A stretch of DNA of 59,034 bases from an uncultured Methanobrevibacter sp. (GCA_902774685.1 CACYJH010000022.1:1-59034); one strand, 5' to 3'. Numbered from the stretch's first letter, positions 9,089-18,888 are shown. Numbers and translations are program-made. The notes: generated by a model from the sequence alone, not told the origin.

Positions 9089-9661
9089 ATAATACTTCCT
9101 ATATTTTAAAATTTAATAAAAATAATTAGTAATTCAAATCAAAATTTATTAATTCAAATTTTTCCTAAACACATAACAAAACAAATGATCAAAACCATAT
9201 TTTTCGGATACCACGAAATAAATATTCATTTTATGGATTTAAACACTTTCAACTAAATCCTCATATAAATTTCACAAAATATGATTTTTTTCAACTTCAA
9301 TTATTTTGTTAATAGTATTTTAAACATGATTGTATTTAAAATTTATGTTTAACTATATAAATTTTTATATTTAATTTTTTGTATCAAAAATATATAAATC
9401 TTTTTGTTAAATAAGTTATGAATCAGATAATTTTTCTAAAAAATAAACAGCCAAAAATAGAAAAATAGCAAAAAAATAGTTAAAATTTATACTTAATATT
9501 AATAATGTATATAAAATATAAAAAATAAAATTAATAATGTTATAAATTATGCATATATTTCACTAAGCATAAAAACAACAAAAACAATTAATAAGATAAT
9601 TTATTTTATTATTTTGATTATTTTATTAGTTATTTTATTTTATTTAGTAAAGAGTGGTAGA
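9089..9661. other. AT-rich divergent intergenic region upstream of hisD
   Basis: A 573-base gap, over 80 percent A+T, between the divergent UPF0058 gene and hisD. Several TATA-like elements are present and no one can be chosen. I see no ORF with a ribosome site, no strong hairpin and no RNA gene. Confidence 0.5.
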
Positions 9662-10942
9662 ATGGAAATTCTAAAATATGATAAGGAAACTGCAGATGAT
9701 TTAATCAAAAGGTCACAGGCAGACATCAATGAAATCTTGAACATAGTTTCAGATATTCTTAAAGATGTGAAGGAGAATAAGGATGAAGCTGTCAAAAGAT
9801 ACACTGCCAAGTTCGATAAAGCCGAATTGGATGATTTGCAAGTTTCTGAAGATGAAATTAAAGAAGCTTATGATAATTTAGATAAAGATCTTATTGAAGC
9901 ACTTGAAAGAGCATCTAAAAATATAGAAAAATTCCATAAAGCTCAAATTCCAGAAGAATGGTCTATGGAAGTGAACACTGGAATTACTGCTGGACAAATC
10001 ATAAGGCCAATAAACAGTGTTGGCTGTTATATTCCAGGAGGAAGAGCCGCTTATCCTTCATCCATCCTCATGGAAGTGATTCCTGCTAAAATAGCTGGAG
10101 TTGAAAGGATCATATGTTGCACTCCTCCAGGTGCAGATGGAAAAATAATGGATGCAATTTTAGTGGCTGCAGATTTAGCTGGAGCGGATGAAATCTACAA
10201 ATGCGGCGGATCCCAAGCTATTGCTGCAATGGCTTATGGAACTGAATCAATCGAAAAGGTTGAAAAGATTGTAGGTCCTGGAAACGTATTTGTTACTGGA
10301 GCTAAAAAGTTGGTTTACGGTGATGTGGATATTGAATTCCCTGCAGGACCATCTGAAGTCCTAATCCTTTGTGACAACACCGCAGTTCCCGAATATCTTG
10401 CTCATGACTTTTTATCACAAGCAGAACATGACCCTGAAGCATCATGTTTCTTAGTTACAGATGATGAAGAAATAGCCAACAAGGCTAAAGATTTGATTGA
10501 AGAGTTTGCAAAAGAAGCTGCAAGACGTGAAATCATCGAAGAATCCTTGGAAAAACATGGCCATATCATACTTTGTGAAAATATGGAAGAGGCTATTGAC
10601 TTTACCAACACTTATGCTCCAGAGCATTTGATCATCACTACAGAAGATGATAAGGCAGTGCTTGATAAAATCAAAAATGCAGGATCCATTTTCTTAGGAA
10701 AGTATTCCCCTGTAGCTGCAGGAGATTATGGTTCCGGAACCAATCATGTTTTGCCAACAGGCGGTGGAGCTAAAATGTATTCAGGTCTTTCTACTGAAGC
10801 ATTCATCAAGAAACCAACCGTTCAGACACTTACTCAAGAAGGTATAGAAGAACTTGCAAAAACAGTCATTCCAATAGCTGAATATGAAGGTTTCTATGCA
10901 CATGCAAATTCTGTAAAAGTCAGATTGAATAAAGAACTCTAG
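9662..10942 (+). CDS. hisD: Histidinol dehydrogenase HisD
   Basis: HisD performs the last two steps of histidine synthesis, oxidising L-histidinol to histidine with two NAD+ in the cytoplasm. The product is 426 residues from the ATG at 9662, the usual length. The family signatures are clear: [48 protein letters not shown] and [12 protein letters not shown]. An open frame continues 48 bases upstream to a TTG, but its added residues are hydrophobic noise, and GGTAGA lies before the chosen ATG. It is monocistronic, with a terminator hairpin just downstream. Confidence 0.95.
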   Translation: MEILKYDKETADDLIKRSQADINEILNIVSDILKDVKENKDEAVKRYTAKFDKAELDDLQVSEDEIKEAYDNLDKDLIEALERASKNIEKFHKAQIPEEWSMEVNTGITAGQIIRPINSVGCYIPGGRAAYPSSILMEVIPAKIAGVERIICCTPPGADGKIMDAILVAADLAGADEIYKCGGSQAIAAMAYGTESIEKVEKIVGPGNVFVTGAKKLVYGDVDIEFPAGPSEVLILCDNTAVPEYLAHDFLSQAEHDPEASCFLVTDDEEIANKAKDLIEEFAKEAARREIIEESLEKHGHIILCENMEEAIDFTNTYAPEHLIITTEDDKAVLDKIKNAGSIFLGKYSPVAAGDYGSGTNHVLPTGGGAKMYSGLSTEAFIKKPTVQTLTQEGIEELAKTVIPIAEYEGFYAHANSVKVRLNKEL

Positions 10943-10970
10943 AAACTAAATAAAATAATAAAACATAAAG

Positions 10971-10994
10971 TATTGATAATTTATCAATATTTTT
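10971..10994 (+). terminator. hisD terminator hairpin
   Basis: TATTGATAA (10971-10979) and TTATCAATA (10981-10989) are perfect inverted arms followed by a T-run, about 30 bases after the hisD stop. Confidence 0.6.
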
Positions 10995-11096
10995 ACGAAA
11001 ATTATGATTATTAATAAAAAATATGATTAAAAATTATGATTATTAATAAATATTAATGATAAACAAATTATGTAAATTATAATCGAGGCGATATAA

Positions 11097-12419
11097 GTGG
11101 ATTATTTATTAGGCGATTTAAGAAGAACTCATTATTCTAAAGACGTAAACCCTGACATCAGCGGTGAAGACGTCATTATTATGGGTTGGGTACACGAAAT
11201 CAGAGACTTAGGTGGAATCATCTTTGTAATCGTAAGAGACAGAGATGGATTAGTGCAAATTACTGCACCAAGTAAAAAAGTGGATGCATCAATTTTAGAC
11301 GATTTGAGAGCACTTAGAAAAGAGTCTGTCGTTGCAATCAAAGGTACTGTACAAGATGCAGGAAAAGCACCAAATGGTGTTGAAATCATTCCAGCTGAAG
11401 TCATTATCTTAAACCCAGCTAAACAACCATTACCAATGGATCCTACCGAAAAGGTAAAAGCTGAAATTGATACCAGATTAAACTCAAGATTCCTTGACTT
11501 AAGAAAAGCAAACGTAAGCTCAATCTTTAAGATAAAAGCAAACATGTTCAAGACTGTCCGTGATTACTTCAACGAACAAGGCATGATTGAAATCAACACT
11601 CCTAAACTTGTAGCATCCGCTACTGAAGGAGGAACTGAACTTTTCCCAATCACTTACTTTGAAAAAGAGGCTTTCCTCGGCCAATCCCCTCAATTGTACA
11701 AGCAAATGATGATGGGTGCTGGATTTGACAAAGTATTTGAAATCGGTCAAATCTTCAGAGCTGAAGAGCATGATACCTTAAGACACTTGAACGAAGCAGT
11801 TTCCATCGACTGTGAAATCTCCTTTGCAGATGACGTTGATGTAATGAAAGTATTGGACGGCATGATCACTGCAGTGCTCCAATCAACCAAAGAAAACTGT
11901 GCAAAAGAATTGGAAGTTTTAGAATATGACTTAAGCGCTATTCCTGAAGGACCATTCCCAGAAGTCAAATACGACGATGCTGTAGACATCATCAACTCAA
12001 AAGGAATCGATATGGAATGGGGTGAAGACTTATCCAGAGAAGCTGAAAAAGCTTTAGGAGATACTCAAGAAGGTTTCTACTTCTTAACCGATTGGCCATC
12101 TGCAATTAAACCGTTCTATGCAATGCCTTATGAAGACACTCCAGAAATCAGCCATGCTTTCGACTTAATGTACAAAAACTTGGAAATCTCATCAGGTTCC
12201 ACTAGGGTCCACCAATACGACCTTTTAGTAAAACAAATGATTGAAAGAGACTTGAACCCAGATGGATTCGGAAGCTACTTGAAAGCATTTGAATACGGTA
12301 TGGCTCCTCACGCAGGTTGGGGTGTAGGTGCAGACAGATTAGCTATGGTCTTAACCGGTGTTGAAAACATCAGGGAAACTGTTCTCTTCCCAAGAGACAG
12401 ACACAGATTAACCCCATAA
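11097..12419 (+). CDS. aspS: Aspartyl-tRNA synthetase AspS (archaeal type)
   Basis: This class II synthetase charges tRNA-Asp. The GTG start at 11097 has GAGGCGAT upstream. The N-terminal OB-fold anticodon-binding domain spans about residues 1-105 ([24 protein letters not shown]). The catalytic core carries motif 2 around [14 protein letters not shown] and motif 3 in [11 protein letters not shown] near the C-terminus, ending [10 protein letters not shown]. The 440-residue length matches archaeal/eukaryotic-type AspRS, not the longer bacterial form. Many archaeal AspRS also charge tRNA-Asn; which type this is cannot be told without comparing anticodon-pocket residues. Confidence 0.95.
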   Translation: MDYLLGDLRRTHYSKDVNPDISGEDVIIMGWVHEIRDLGGIIFVIVRDRDGLVQITAPSKKVDASILDDLRALRKESVVAIKGTVQDAGKAPNGVEIIPAEVIILNPAKQPLPMDPTEKVKAEIDTRLNSRFLDLRKANVSSIFKIKANMFKTVRDYFNEQGMIEINTPKLVASATEGGTELFPITYFEKEAFLGQSPQLYKQMMMGAGFDKVFEIGQIFRAEEHDTLRHLNEAVSIDCEISFADDVDVMKVLDGMITAVLQSTKENCAKELEVLEYDLSAIPEGPFPEVKYDDAVDIINSKGIDMEWGEDLSREAEKALGDTQEGFYFLTDWPSAIKPFYAMPYEDTPEISHAFDLMYKNLEISSGSTRVHQYDLLVKQMIERDLNPDGFGSYLKAFEYGMAPHAGWGVGADRLAMVLTGVENIRETVLFPRDRHRLTP

Positions 12420-12458
12420 GTTGATCTATAACCAAAATTATAAAATTAAAAAAAAAAC

Positions 12459-12485
12459 AATAAATAAGGAATTTCCTTATTTATT
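12459..12485 (+). terminator. aspS terminator hairpin
   Basis: AATAAATAAGGAA (12459-12471) and TTCCTTATTTATT (12473-12485) form a near-perfect palindrome about 40 bases after the aspS stop, followed by a T-rich stretch. Confidence 0.6.
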
Positions 12486-12616
12486 TCCATTTTATTAATA
12501 ACTAAAAACTATTTTTATGCTTATTTTAAAAATTTTATTTCAACTATTTTAAATAAAACTATTAATAAATCAAATTCAATATTTAAATTCAATAAATTCA
12601 AATTCAAGGTAATAAT

Positions 12617-13939
12617 ATGCAGGAATATAAAGTGGCAATCATAGGTGGAGGACCAGCAGGCATGATGGCTGCAATCAAAGCAGCACAGGAACTGGGACCT
12701 AATAATGTTTGCATCATAGAAAAGAATGATGCCTTAGGAAAAAAGCTTCTTTTGACTGGAGGAGGTCGTTGCAATATAGCCAACAGCACTCCAATCCATG
12801 ACCAATTAGATTATTACAATAAAAACAAAAACTTCCTTAAGCATGCATTATACACCTTGCCTCAAGACAAATTGCTTGAAATATTTGAAGAAAAAGACCT
12901 TGAATTCCACACAGAAGATAAGAAAAGGATCTTCCCAGACACTGAAGATGCCCATGATGTTTTAGATATTTTGGAAGAATACCTTGAAGAATTGGGAGTG
13001 GATATACATACCAATTGTCCAATCAATTCAAATGATATTGAACATGAATTAAATGAAAAGATGGAACCAGTATTCTTAATTGAAAATGAAAAGATTTCAT
13101 TAAATGCATCAAAGATTGTAGTATCTACAGGAGGAATCACATACCCTAATACAGGTTCAACTGGAGATGGGTATAGGATAGCTTCAAAATTGAATCATAC
13201 AATCACAGACATCAAGCCAGGACTTGTCTCATTTAATGTGGATGACTTTTTGCTTAGAAGCTTAAGTGGATTGACCTTAAGTGATGTTGAACTTTCCTTC
13301 AAGGACAAAAAGAAGAAGGTTTCTGTTAGAGGAGATGTATTGATCAGTCATTTTGGCTTGACCGGTCCTGCAGTGATTGACTTAAGCAACCTGTTGATTG
13401 AAAAGTCCAAGTTTACAATCTTAGATGATGACTTAAATCAAAAGGATGATGAGGAAATGGAAAATATTGAATTGTTCACCAATAAGATCAATATTGACTT
13501 CACTCCAGACATGACTGAAGAAGATATCAAGGAACAAATTACAAAAGACACACCAGACAAAGGCAAGATGTCCATAAAAAATTATATGAAAAAGTTCCTT
13601 CCTGCTAATTTCATTGATTACTTCTTGATGAAAATCAATATCAGCCCAAGCAAAACAATGGCTAACATTACTAAAAAGGACAAGAATAAGATAGCCGAAA
13701 ACCTAAAGAGACATCCTATTGAAATTGAATCCTTGGAAACTGAACTTGCAAAAGTCACCATTGGAGGCGTCAAATCAAAAGAGATCGATTCCAAAACACT
13801 TCAATCCAGATTTGTAGATGGATTGTACTTTGCAGGAGAAGTTCTTGAAGTGGCTGGACCAACTGGAGGATATAATCTCCAAATAGCATTTTCAACTGGT
13901 TATTTAGCTGGTCAAGAAGCTGCAAACAGTTTAAAATAA
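12617..13939 (+). CDS. BaiN/HI0933-family FAD-dependent oxidoreductase
   Basis: The N-terminus has the FAD-binding dinucleotide motif VAIIGGGPAGMMAA (residues 6-19), then LGKKLLLTGGGRCNIANS, the hallmark of the HI0933/YhiN/BaiN flavoprotein family. The C-terminal GLYFAGEVLEVAGPTGGYNLQIAFSTGYLAGQ is the second FAD-contact signature. The 440-residue length is slightly above bacterial members because of an acidic insertion near residues 275-310. The family is annotated variously as aminoacetone oxidase-like or NAD(P)/FAD-dependent oxidoreductase; the substrate here is unknown. AAGGTAATAAT precedes the ATG. It stands alone between two terminator hairpins. Confidence 0.9.
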   Translation: MQEYKVAIIGGGPAGMMAAIKAAQELGPNNVCIIEKNDALGKKLLLTGGGRCNIANSTPIHDQLDYYNKNKNFLKHALYTLPQDKLLEIFEEKDLEFHTEDKKRIFPDTEDAHDVLDILEEYLEELGVDIHTNCPINSNDIEHELNEKMEPVFLIENEKISLNASKIVVSTGGITYPNTGSTGDGYRIASKLNHTITDIKPGLVSFNVDDFLLRSLSGLTLSDVELSFKDKKKKVSVRGDVLISHFGLTGPAVIDLSNLLIEKSKFTILDDDLNQKDDEEMENIELFTNKINIDFTPDMTEEDIKEQITKDTPDKGKMSIKNYMKKFLPANFIDYFLMKINISPSKTMANITKKDKNKIAENLKRHPIEIESLETELAKVTIGGVKSKEIDSKTLQSRFVDGLYFAGEVLEVAGPTGGYNLQIAFSTGYLAGQEAANSLK

Positions 13940-13949
13940 GTAATATTAT

Positions 13950-13981
13950 GATGATTTAAAAATCATCCATACTCTTTTTTT
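13950..13981 (+). terminator. Terminator hairpin after the flavoprotein gene
   Basis: GATGATTT (13950-13957) and AAATCATC (13960-13967) pair perfectly. A run of T (13974-13981) follows within ten bases. Confidence 0.6.
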
Positions 13982-14221
13982 ATAAAAAATAATCTAAATT
14001 AAAATTCTACTTTTAAAAACTTTTTTTAAGAGATAATCAGAAAATAGATCTGAAAAAAATACTCATTTAAAAATTATTAAAAAAAAGGTCTAATGAAAAA
14101 TAATAAAAATTATAAAAATTATAAAAATTATAAAAATTTAAAAAAAGTTAAAAGAATAATTAATAAAATAAAAGAATTATTAAAAAAAAATAAAAAAAGA
14201 AATTGTATAAATTATTTAAAT

Positions 14222-14941
14222 TTATACAATAGACTCAAATCCTTTTGTAGCAAGCAAACGTGCAAAAGAACCTTTTGGAGTCATAACAATATTTCCTTTG
14301 TTATATTCATCCAAAGCAGTTTTTACCATAGTTTCTTTTTTGTTTGGATCTTTTGCAGCTTTAGAAAGAGCTTTAACTAATACCATTACTGCATCTGCCC
14401 TATTCATTGAACCAGTTTGGATACTTCCTCTTCCTTTGTATCCTGCATAATTATCGTTTGAACGAATAATATCAGTTGCACTAAGTTCGGTTACTTGACC
14501 ATCAACTTCAAGTGGTCTTACAGAATCAATGATATTGTCTAATCCTTCATCGTAAATGAGAACTACTGCATCAATGTGAGTTCCATTACGAGCTTCTACG
14601 ATTTCTTTTGCATATTGCATACCATCCTCAACACCATTCCACATTGTATCGTGGAATCTCATGTTTCCTTTCAGATTTCCAGGAGCCGGTTGAGATGGGT
14701 GAGTCATACCACCAGGATAGAATGGGTCATAGCTTTTTAAATGTCCATTTTCTAAACGAACGATAAATGCCATATCACAACCACCACCTGGCTGTTCATA
14801 TTTATCTGCAGCTATAACTAAAACTGTTTTATTCTCAGATGTTAAGTCAGGACCTCCTATAAGCATGGATCCGATAACAATTAATAACCAAATAAGAATA
14901 ACAGAAAGAATTGCTATAATTAGTTTTTGTTTTCTATTCAT
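14222..14941 (-). CDS. DUF4012-like secreted/membrane-anchored protein
   Basis: The 239-residue protein has an N-terminal anchor (about residues 7-29, LIIAILSVILIWLLIVIGSMLI) and then an extracellular domain. That domain contains VLVIAADKYEQPGGGCDMAFIVRLENG, which resembles the DUF4012/LytR-CpsA-Psr-like entry motif, and a later block with SATDIIRSNDNYAGYKGRGS. In methanogens with pseudomurein such proteins are plausible cell-envelope factors, but no activity is established. AGGTATCC precedes the ATG. No operon partner is visible. Confidence 0.7.
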   Translation of the reverse strand: MNRKQKLIIAILSVILIWLLIVIGSMLIGGPDLTSENKTVLVIAADKYEQPGGGCDMAFIVRLENGHLKSYDPFYPGGMTHPSQPAPGNLKGNMRFHDTMWNGVEDGMQYAKEIVEARNGTHIDAVVLIYDEGLDNIIDSVRPLEVDGQVTELSATDIIRSNDNYAGYKGRGSIQTGSMNRADAVMVLVKALSKAAKDPNKKETMVKTALDEYNKGNIVMTPKGSFARLLATKGFESIV

Positions 14942-15358
14942 GGATACCTACATCCTATATAATAAAATAATTTCTAAATAAGAATAATTATTTGTGAAAA
15001 TTTAGAATTATAATAAATATAAATTTCATTAAAAATTCATTAAATGATAATCTATATTTATATATTATAATTATATATTGAATTTATATATTATAAATGT
15101 ATTCATAAATAAGTAAAAATAGGTTAAAAATTAAAAAAAGGCATTAATTAAAAATTTATTAAAAAAATAAATAAAAATTAATCAAATAAGTAAAAATTAA
15201 TTAAAAAAATAATTAAAATTAATTAAAATAGTAAAATTAATTAAAATTAATTAAAATATTAAAAATTACTTGGATAATTAATAATTATTTATTAAATAAT
15301 TAAATAATTAAAATTAATTAACAAAATATTTTTTTAGGATTGTGAATAAAAAAAATCA
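14942..15358. other. Low-complexity AT-rich intergenic region
   Basis: A 417-base gap built mostly of AATTAA/TTAAAA-type runs, especially 15120-15330. There are no ORFs with ribosome sites and no credible hairpins beyond those expected from composition. Confidence 0.5.
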
Positions 15359-15886
15359 TTATATCCTATCAGTCCATAAACTAAATTCCTTGATTTGAGG
15401 AGGAATTCCCTGATCACCACATGTTTCAAGCCATCCTTCACTTGATTCAAATTCCTCATCATATTGGGCACTGTTTACAAAATCAATGAGTCCTTGATTT
15501 CTTATTAGAACATCCCTTGGCTTTAAGGTAGATGCCCAAATATAATAAACCTTAAATACAGTGTCTGGATGATATCCTCCACCTAAATCAATGGACAAGA
15601 CATCACATCTATCTATTGATTTTGCAACTTCCTCTAAAGTTTCATGAAGTCTTACATCCCCGCTTATGAATCTGAAATTATCATTATATCTTGAAAGCTT
15701 TTCCATAGGTTCAATTGCTTCTGGACTATTATCAATGCTGATTAAGGTTCCTGTAGTCAATCTGTATAAAATCAATTCACTGGATTTGCCTACATGTGAC
15801 CCTAATTCCACAACATTGTCTGTCTTTTCCAGAACTTCCCTCAAATGTTGCCTATACACTTTCATATCATAGCTAAGCTTTATCAT
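15359..15886 (-). CDS. SAM-dependent methyltransferase-like protein
   Basis: The 175-residue product has the class I methyltransferase pattern: VVELGSHVGKSSELIL (motif I, about 25-40), LISIDNSPEAIEPME (motif II), FRFISGDVRLHETL and CDVLSIDLGGG (motif IV region). It is short, with little C-terminal substrate domain. GGGGATTTT precedes the ATG. It begins 15 bases after the pantoate kinase stop on the same strand, so the two are probably co-transcribed. The substrate is unknown, and the CoA-pathway neighbour does not by itself prove a role there. Confidence 0.75.
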   Translation of the reverse strand: MIKLSYDMKVYRQHLREVLEKTDNVVELGSHVGKSSELILYRLTTGTLISIDNSPEAIEPMEKLSRYNDNFRFISGDVRLHETLEEVAKSIDRCDVLSIDLGGGYHPDTVFKVYYIWASTLKPRDVLIRNQGLIDFVNSAQYDEEFESSEGWLETCGDQGIPPQIKEFSLWTDRI

Positions 15887-15901
15887 AAAATCCCCTTTAC
15901 T

Positions 15902-16918
15902 TTAATCATCTTTATTAATGCGAATTCCGCCGGTTTCCAATTTATAAAAATCAAATTCATTATAGTATTCCGCTTCCAGCTTCAATTTTTGATTTTCATT
16001 TGCTAATGAAAAAACCGTATTTCCAAGCATTGCCATTGAACTACCAAGCACCTTACCATGCAATTGATGTACAATCTTCAATAGCTCATCATTAATCAGA
16101 TGAGTCCTCTTGGCAAATGACAATGATGCATTCATAAACTTCTTGATGGTTTCCTCTTCATTGAATTCATTGTCAACAGCTACATTGAACTTGTTTTTGA
16201 ATTTGGAACCTATCACAATTCCATCATCCTTTTCATTGAATTCCTCTCCGATTTCCAATCCCACTTGAGTGATGAGCTTCTTATGCTTAGGATCTTCTAT
16301 TATTGAAGCTGTTGATATCTCTCCAAGAGTTTTTGTAATAACATAAAAATCAGACTTTAAAGGTTCAAAGACTCCAAAACCTGTCTTTTCCTGTGGAACA
16401 ATTGACTTTACCTCACCGAATCCAGGAGCTCCAACCTTTGTTCTAAGCACAATTCCTTTAGATAACTCTGCGATAACATCTCCGAGACCGGTACCAAGTG
16501 AAACCTCTGCCAAATGAGCATATTTTCCACATTCTTCAATTGACAAACCTAAGTTAAAGTATTCGTTTATGCAAATTGCAGTCCCAATAGCTGATGCTGC
16601 AGAGCTTCCAAACCCACAACCAATCGGAACTTCGATTGTTTGGTTTATGAGGATGCCATCTAAGCTAAACTGGATTTTATCCTTATTTAACTCATTTTCC
16701 ATAAATTCAATTGTCTTTAGAATTATTACCTCATTATATTTATCCTTTTTGCCATTTATCATTATGGAAAAGGATTCATCGGCATTCTTATCTATTTCAG
16801 TTATCACTCCCTTATCCAATAGGACTCCTGCACCTAAGGAACCTTTCAATAAGGGGTTCTCATTATCGAAAATACTGAAAAAGCCTGTGATATGAGATGG
16901 AACAAATACGGAAATCAT
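15902..16918 (-). CDS. Pantoate kinase (archaeal CoA biosynthesis)
   Basis: Archaea make 4'-phosphopantothenate by first phosphorylating pantoate (pantoate kinase) and then adding beta-alanine (phosphopantothenate synthetase), replacing the bacterial PanC/PanK order. This GHMP-kinase has the phosphate-binding motif PIGCGFGSSAASA (98-110), the start MISVFVPSHITGFFSI typical of the family, and SLGTGLGDVIAELSKG. The 338-residue length is slightly long for the family. The partner synthetase is not in this window. It leads a two-gene operon with the methyltransferase-like gene. The ribosome site is weak (AAGTGTTAAA). Confidence 0.9.
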   Translation of the reverse strand: MISVFVPSHITGFFSIFDNENPLLKGSLGAGVLLDKGVITEIDKNADESFSIMINGKKDKYNEVIILKTIEFMENELNKDKIQFSLDGILINQTIEVPIGCGFGSSAASAIGTAICINEYFNLGLSIEECGKYAHLAEVSLGTGLGDVIAELSKGIVLRTKVGAPGFGEVKSIVPQEKTGFGVFEPLKSDFYVITKTLGEISTASIIEDPKHKKLITQVGLEIGEEFNEKDDGIVIGSKFKNKFNVAVDNEFNEEETIKKFMNASLSFAKRTHLINDELLKIVHQLHGKVLGSSMAMLGNTVFSLANENQKLKLEAEYYNEFDFYKLETGGIRINKDD

Positions 16919-17192
16919 TTTAACACTTCTTTATTTAAGAAATTTTAATAATAATTTAATTAATTAGTTTATATAATAAGTTTATTAATTATAAGAATAA
17001 AATTATAAATATTGAAAGATTATTATACGATTTAATTAATATAAATTATATTTTCAACATTTATAAAATTTTATAATTTATAAAAATAGTTTTTTAAAAA
17101 TAAATTAAAATGAAAATTATATAAAAATAAATAAATAATTAATGAAAAAATAAATCTGAATTATAATTACGTTACTCAAAGGAGAGATATTA

Positions 17193-17864
17193 TTGACTCA
17201 TAAAAGAATTGATTTACATATGCACAGTTTATTCAGTGATGGTGAACTCTTACCTTCTGAACTTGCAAGAAGAGCCTTAGTCTTAGGTCATGAAGCAATT
17301 GCCATTACAGATCATGTTGATTACTCAAACATTCATACAATTAGAGACATTAGCGATGCGATTGATGACATAAACAAGAATTGGGACATTACAGTGGTTT
17401 TAGGTGCAGAAATTACCCATGCTCCTGTGGAATCCATTCCTGAATTGGCTGAAAAGGCACGTGAATTAGGTGCTAAAATAGTTGTTGTTCACGGTGAAAC
17501 ATTAAATGAACCTGTTGTTGAAGGTACCAATTTCGCTGCTGTAAACTGTAAGGAAATCGATATCTTAGGTCACCCTGGATTGATTACACGTGAAGAGGCA
17601 GAATTAGCTAAAAAGAATGATGTTGCCTTAGAGATTAGTGCAAGAAAAGGTCATTGCTTAGGAAATGGACATGTTGCAAATATTGCAAGAGAAGTTGGAA
17701 ATGATCTTGTAATCGATACTGACACCCATTCTCCAGATAATATAATCACTTTTGAAAGGGCAGTCGAAATAGGATTAGGAGCCGGAATGACAAAAGAAGA
17801 AGTTTTAAAGGCTACTGTTGATAATCCTAGAAAAATCCTTAAAAGAAATGGAATAGAACTTTAA
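17193..17864 (+). CDS. PHP-domain phosphoesterase (histidinol-phosphatase-like)
   Basis: A TTG start at 17193 is chosen because GGAGAGAT lies just upstream and the PHP fold begins immediately. Metal-binding motifs are [14 protein letters not shown] (His9 and His11), AITDHVDY (Asp40 and His41), [15 protein letters not shown] and DTDTHSPDN. The 223-residue single-domain form is common in methanogens and lies within the PolC/histidinol-phosphatase PHP superfamily. A role in histidine synthesis (histidinol-phosphate phosphatase) is possible, but other phosphate esters cannot be excluded. Confidence 0.85.
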   Translation: MTHKRIDLHMHSLFSDGELLPSELARRALVLGHEAIAITDHVDYSNIHTIRDISDAIDDINKNWDITVVLGAEITHAPVESIPELAEKARELGAKIVVVHGETLNEPVVEGTNFAAVNCKEIDILGHPGLITREEAELAKKNDVALEISARKGHCLGNGHVANIAREVGNDLVIDTDTHSPDNIITFERAVEIGLGAGMTKEEVLKATVDNPRKILKRNGIEL

Positions 17865-17969
17865 TATTCCATAATTCTTTTAACTTATTTTTTATATTTT
17901 TTAATTTTTTTAATTAATTTTTTTAAATTCTTTTTTTATTTTTCTTTAAATTAATTTTTTTTAATTTCA

Positions 17970-18116
17970 TTAATGTTCCTTTACTTTTTTACTTTCTTTG
18001 TCATTGCAGCAGCCAAAGAAAAAGTTTCTTATTTTCTTGACTTCTGATTTATTTTCCTTTTTAACTCTCTCATCTCTTTCATGCATTTTTCTTCTTGCTT
18101 CAGCCATATTTCCCAT
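17970..18116 (-). CDS. 48-residue highly charged protein with FFFGCC motif
   Basis: The frame starts at ATG 18114-18116 with AGGTG seven bases upstream and ends at TAA 17970. The peptide is MGNMAEARRKMHERDERVKK followed by a Lys/Glu helix, then NFFFGCCNDKESKKVKEH. A charged helix leading to a short aromatic patch and two adjacent Cys suggests membrane-surface or metal/thiol interaction. I know no family. Codon use is like that of real genes (few rare codons, Glu/Lys-rich) and the ribosome site is good. It lies convergent to the PHP gene. Confidence 0.55.
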   Translation of the reverse strand: MGNMAEARRKMHERDERVKKENKSEVKKIRNFFFGCCNDKESKKVKEH

Positions 18117-18565
18117 ATTTACACCTATTTTGAATTTTAAAATTAGAAATTATATTTCTAAAAAATGATTATAAACTAATTATATATGTATATATAAAAT
18201 ATTATTTATAAATTTTAGTGTTTTAAAAAATCAAATTGAAATTATTTAAAAAAATAACAATAATTAATAAAAAAAATAGTAAAAAATAGCTATAATCAAC
18301 AAAACAAAAAAGATAAAATCCTTTTTGTTCCTGATTAGTTTCTAATAAATTAGAAAAGACTTTAAAAACTTAAAAATCACTTTTAATTGATTTGATTGAT
18401 TTGTAAATTTAAATTACGTGAATTTATTTTGGATAGTGTGTGTTGATTTGATTTGATTTGTTAAAAAAAATTGAAGATAATTTAAATTTTAGTAATGTTT
18501 TGTTGTTAACTAAGGATTTTTAAAGTTTTAATAAAGCTAAAATATTAAAAGATCATTTCCAAAAG
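18117..18565. other. AT-rich intergenic stretch between two short ORFs
   Basis: About 450 bases. It contains an imperfect repeat of GATTTGATT around 18383-18460 and no ORF with a ribosome site. It may be the 3' untranslated part of the minus-strand transcript that includes the 32-codon ORF. Confidence 0.4.
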
Positions 18566-18664
18566 TTATCTTCTAAAAGATACAACTTTTGGATCTCTTT
18601 TTCTTTCTCGTTTAGTCGGTTTCATTTGCTTCTTTCCACAAATTCCACTTTTGGTTCTTCCCAA
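18566..18664 (-). CDS. Predicted 32-residue basic peptide behind a perfect Shine-Dalgarno site
   Basis: The TTG at 18662-18664 is preceded by GGAGGTGA (18669-18676) with the five-base spacing that marks many starts in this window. The peptide begins MGRTKSGICGKKQMKPTKRE and ends DPKVVSFRR; 14 of its 32 residues are Lys or Arg. Upstream, in order toward the promoter, lie a 19-bp stem-loop, a palindromic operator, a TATA box and a second identical operator. That arrangement suggests a tightly regulated, metal-responsive small protein. Functional analogy to bacterial small proteins under MntR control is only an inference; no sequence similarity is claimed. Confidence 0.5.
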   Translation of the reverse strand: MGRTKSGICGKKQMKPTKRERKRDPKVVSFRR

Positions 18665-18698
18665 TGTTTCACCTCCGAGATTTAAAGATAAAGAACAT

Positions 18699-18782
18699 TA
18701 AATTTTAAGAATTGAGATTGATTTTTTTGGAGTGATTAATGACAGTATTCAATGATTTTTTTGTCTCAATTCTTAAAATTTA
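18699..18782 (-). promoter_or_regulatory. Leader stem-loop: 19-bp inverted repeat
   Basis: AAATTTTAAGAATTGAGA at 18700-18717 is the exact reverse complement of 18764-18781, and one more pair extends the stem to 18699/18782. The loop is 46 bases. It lies in the expected 5' leader of the 32-codon ORF, between its TSS region and its ribosome site, and its distal arm overlaps operator 1. It could be an RNA regulatory hairpin or a DNA-binding inverted repeat. Confidence 0.6.
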
Positions 18783-18795
18783 GGTATGCCTAAAT
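18778..18795. promoter_or_regulatory. Operator 1: DtxR/MntR-like palindrome
   Basis: ATTTAGGTATGCCTAAAT is an 18-bp palindrome (perfect 7-bp arms ATTTAGG / CCTAAAT). The form TTTAGG-N4-CCTAAA resembles operators of the DtxR/MntR metalloregulator family. It lies at the expected transcription start of the minus-strand promoter. Confidence 0.65.
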
Positions 18796-18821
18796 ATCTT
18801 TACTAATAGTTTGTTTTCATC

Positions 18822-18830
18822 ATATATAAA
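18822..18830 (-). promoter_or_regulatory. TATA box of the 32-codon ORF transcript
   Basis: TTTATATAT on the minus strand lies between operators 1 and 2. Transcription would begin about 25 bases downstream, near 18797-18800, next to operator 1. Confidence 0.55.
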
Positions 18831-18831
18831 A

Positions 18832-18849
18832 GTTTAGGTATGCCTAAAT
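18832..18849. promoter_or_regulatory. Operator 2: DtxR/MntR-like palindrome
   Basis: GTTTAGGTATGCCTAAAT repeats operator 1 with 17 of 18 bases identical, 54 bases away. It abuts the upstream (BRE) side of the minus-strand TATA box, so a bound repressor would block TBP/TFB loading. Confidence 0.65.
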
Positions 18850-18888
18850 GTTGCTATAATTACTAAATGTTTGTATATATCAAAACAG

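Noticed and set aside
11132..11995. Three antisense open frames within aspS
   Set aside because: They mirror the codon pattern of a clearly conserved gene and have no ribosome sites.
14093..14221. Lys/Asn/Tyr-rich frame opposite the 3' flank of the DUF4012-like gene
   Set aside because: It is a run of AAATTATAA-type simple repeats translating to NYKNYK, with no ribosome site.
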